From Arthrobacter alpinus (GTDB lineage: Bacteria; Actinomycetota; Actinomycetes; Actinomycetales; Micrococcaceae): DNA of 64,000 nt. Shown here one piece after another: positions 62,834 through 64,000 of the stretch. The notes beneath the pieces were generated by a model. It did no database searches, had not been told where the DNA came from, and saw only the letters and a list, made by a program, of their open reading frames with translations. The DNA is taken from assembly GCF_900105965.1 (NCBI RefSeq), contig NZ_FNTV01000001.1, forward strand, positions 3,906,001 through 3,970,000. The letters run 5' to 3'. Positions within the stretch are counted from its first letter, which is position 1; the number at the start of each line of letters is the position of its first letter. The position numbers and the translations under genes are program-made.

Positions 62834-63188
62834 GCAGTGGCTTGTAGCCAGTGACACATGCGGTGGATTTGGAATCTGTCTACGCCGTCCTGTAATCTTA
62901 AGGAACCAAAGACCGTCGGTCGATGTCTACCTCCCCCAACGAAGCAAACGCAGCATGCGTTCACTTGCATTGGATTCGGGCCGGTTTTCATCCGAAAAGT
63001 CCTCATATGGACGACCAGCGCAGGTGCACAAAGCCTATGAGCAGTGTTGAACCGGGAGCAATCCCATGGATCCGCTGCGCAAAACGCCCCGTACATCTGT
63101 GCGGGGCGTTTTTTTGTCCGGGTTCCAGCTTGCTGGAGAAGGGCAAGGACTAAGAAAAGATCGGCACCTAATTCCCGGAAGGAGTGTT
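62834..63188 (+). promoter_or_regulatory. rplJ promoter and L10-type leader region
   Basis: This 355-base gap has no convincing gene. TTGGAA (62869) and TAATCT (62893), 18 bases apart, form a likely promoter. The leader of about 285 bases includes a strong terminator-like hairpin at 63081-63115 before rplJ. Bacterial rplJ leaders are known to bind L10(L12)4 and control rplJ-rplL; that role here is inferred. Confidence 0.55.
63081..63115 (+). terminator. Attenuator-like terminator in the rplJ leader
   Basis: AAAACGCCCCG pairs with CGGGGCGTTTT around TACATCTGTG, followed by TTTTT. It lies about 75 bases before the rplJ ATG and could stop transcription early. Confidence 0.75.
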
Positions 63189-63761
63189 ATGGCAACGCCA
63201 ACAAAGGTGGCTGCAGTTGCAGAAATCAAGCAAGATTTCACTGAATCAACTGCCGCAGTCCTAACCGAATACCGTGGGCTCACCGTAGCTCAGCTCAAGG
63301 AGCTGCGCGTTTCTCTCGGCCAGGACACCAAGTTCTCGGTTGTAAAGAACACTCTGACTGCCATTGCGGCCAAGGAAGCTGGTGTTGACGCTTTCGATGG
63401 TCAGCTCTCCGGCCCCACCGCCATTGCATTCATCAAGGGTGACGCTGTTGCAGCGGCAAAGAGCCTGACGGATTTTGCAAAGGCCAACAAGCAGCTGGTC
63501 ATCAAGACCGGTATCTTCGAAGGCAAGGCTCTCGATGCTTCTGCAGTTGCCGCTCTGGCAGCTCTCGAGTCTCGCGAACTGCAGCTGGCCAAGGTTGCTG
63601 GCATCCTCAAGGCTCCGATGGCCGCCGCTGCGCGCACCCTCGAAGCCCTGCGTTTGAAGCTGGCCGAAGGTGCACCCGCTGAGGAAGCACCCGCAGTCGA
63701 AGAAGAAGCTCCGGTTGCTGAAGAAGCTCCCGCTGCTGAAGCTGAGACCACCGAGGCCTAG
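63189..63761 (+). CDS. rplJ: 50S ribosomal protein L10
   Basis: A 190-residue protein that anchors L7/L12 to the ribosomal stalk. [19 protein letters not shown] and [13 protein letters not shown] are the rRNA-binding part; the C-terminal helix ([14 protein letters not shown]) holds L12 dimers and ends in an acidic Ala/Glu tail. The start at 63189 (MATPTKVA) follows GGAAGGAG; the frame continues upstream but not from a real start. Confidence 0.95.
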   Translation: MATPTKVAAVAEIKQDFTESTAAVLTEYRGLTVAQLKELRVSLGQDTKFSVVKNTLTAIAAKEAGVDAFDGQLSGPTAIAFIKGDAVAAAKSLTDFAKANKQLVIKTGIFEGKALDASAVAALAALESRELQLAKVAGILKAPMAAAARTLEALRLKLAEGAPAEEAPAVEEEAPVAEEAPAAEAETTEA

Positions 63762-63866
63762 TCCTCATCAGGGATTTATCCCTGTTAGTTTTCCCCTAAA
63801 TCCATGAGGACTTAGGTTTTAGATTTGGCCCAGTCTTGGGCCAGTAAACAAGAAGGAGCGCCACTC

Positions 63867-64000
63867 ATGGCTAAGCTCACCAACGACGAGCTCATTGCAG
63901 CTTTCAAGGAACTGACCATCATCGAGCTCTCTGAGTTCGTCAAGCTCTTCGAAGAGACCTTCGAAGTAACCGCTGCTGCCGTTGCAGTTGCTGGTCCTGC
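63867..64000 (+). CDS. rplL: 50S ribosomal protein L7/L12 (3' end outside window)
   Basis: The first 44 residues ([20 protein letters not shown]) match the N-terminal dimerisation domain of L7/L12, followed by the start of the Ala-rich hinge. GAAGGAG precedes the ATG. It lies 105 bases after rplJ in the standard rplJ-rplL order and is cut by the window end. Confidence 0.94.
   Translation, partial: MAKLTNDELIAAFKELTIIELSEFVKLFEETFEVTAAAVAVAGP

Noticed and set aside
1..64000. CRISPR arrays, insertion sequences, prophage or integrases
   Set aside because: No regularly spaced repeats, transposase-like proteins or integrase motifs were found.

Overview
The window is GC-rich chromosomal DNA from a high-GC Gram-positive bacterium. 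It carries mycothiol synthase (mshD) beside a GlnR-type regulator, a MutT1-type Nudix/phosphatase fusion beside polyphosphate kinase, HadA/HadB-type dehydratases beside murB, and the secE-nusG-rplK-rplA-rplJ-rplL block. These groupings, with frequent GTG/TTG starts, point to Actinobacteria. The protein styles suggest Arthrobacter or a relative in the Micrococcaceae, but the genus is an inference. No phage, insertion sequence, CRISPR array or rRNA is visible.

Layout. 1-5.5 kb: the 3' part of an MFS pump, a MOSC protein, a DEAD-box RNA helicase with a long structured leader, tRNA-Thr and tRNA-Met, and an AraC-type regulator. 5.7-11.8 kb: one very large secreted, wall-anchored repeat protein. 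12-14.2 kb: an NAD(P)-binding oxidoreductase and a Na+/H+ antiporter. 14.3-19.5 kb, minus strand: a five-gene organosulfur-type operon (binding lipoprotein, ATPase, permease, TauD-like dioxygenase, flavin monooxygenase). 19.8-22.9 kb: a membrane-embedded patatin-like phospholipase. 23-30.8 kb: a CitE-like lyase, a DUF2797-like protein, a divergent MFS/TetR pair with twin operators, two MaoC dehydratases, another MFS carrier and murB. 30.9-34.4 kb: an AbiEi-like/nuclease-like protein, a fatty acid desaturase and an AlkZ-like protein. 34.4-39.3 kb, minus strand: asd, a three-gene type VII secretion-like cassette led by a WXG100-domain protein, folA and thyA. 39.4-45.9 kb, minus strand: a 2-oxoglutarate oxygenase, the Nudix/phosphatase gene, ppk, mshD and glnR, with a candidate structured small RNA between the last two. 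46-51.6 kb: a membrane protein, a 37-residue membrane peptide, a nitrobindin-like protein, ygfZ, a PadR/MFS pair and a GNAT enzyme. 51.7-56.6 kb: phosphofructokinase, then two PspC-domain genes divergent from a PspC-histidine kinase/response-regulator pair. 56.7-64 kb: an aminotransferase, tRNA-Trp, secE, nusG, rplK, rplA, two GNAT enzymes, and rplJ-rplL behind an attenuator-like leader.

The parts most worth a second look are the WXG100 cassette, the giant surface protein with six C-terminal repeats that look able to form isopeptide and disulfide bonds, the candidate small RNA upstream of glnR, the membrane-patatin protein with a perfect internal hairpin, the twin TetR operators, and a recurring leaderless-type arrangement in which a TANNNT hexamer lies 6-7 nt before the start codon. 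Start-codon choices, promoters and operators were read by eye and not computed.
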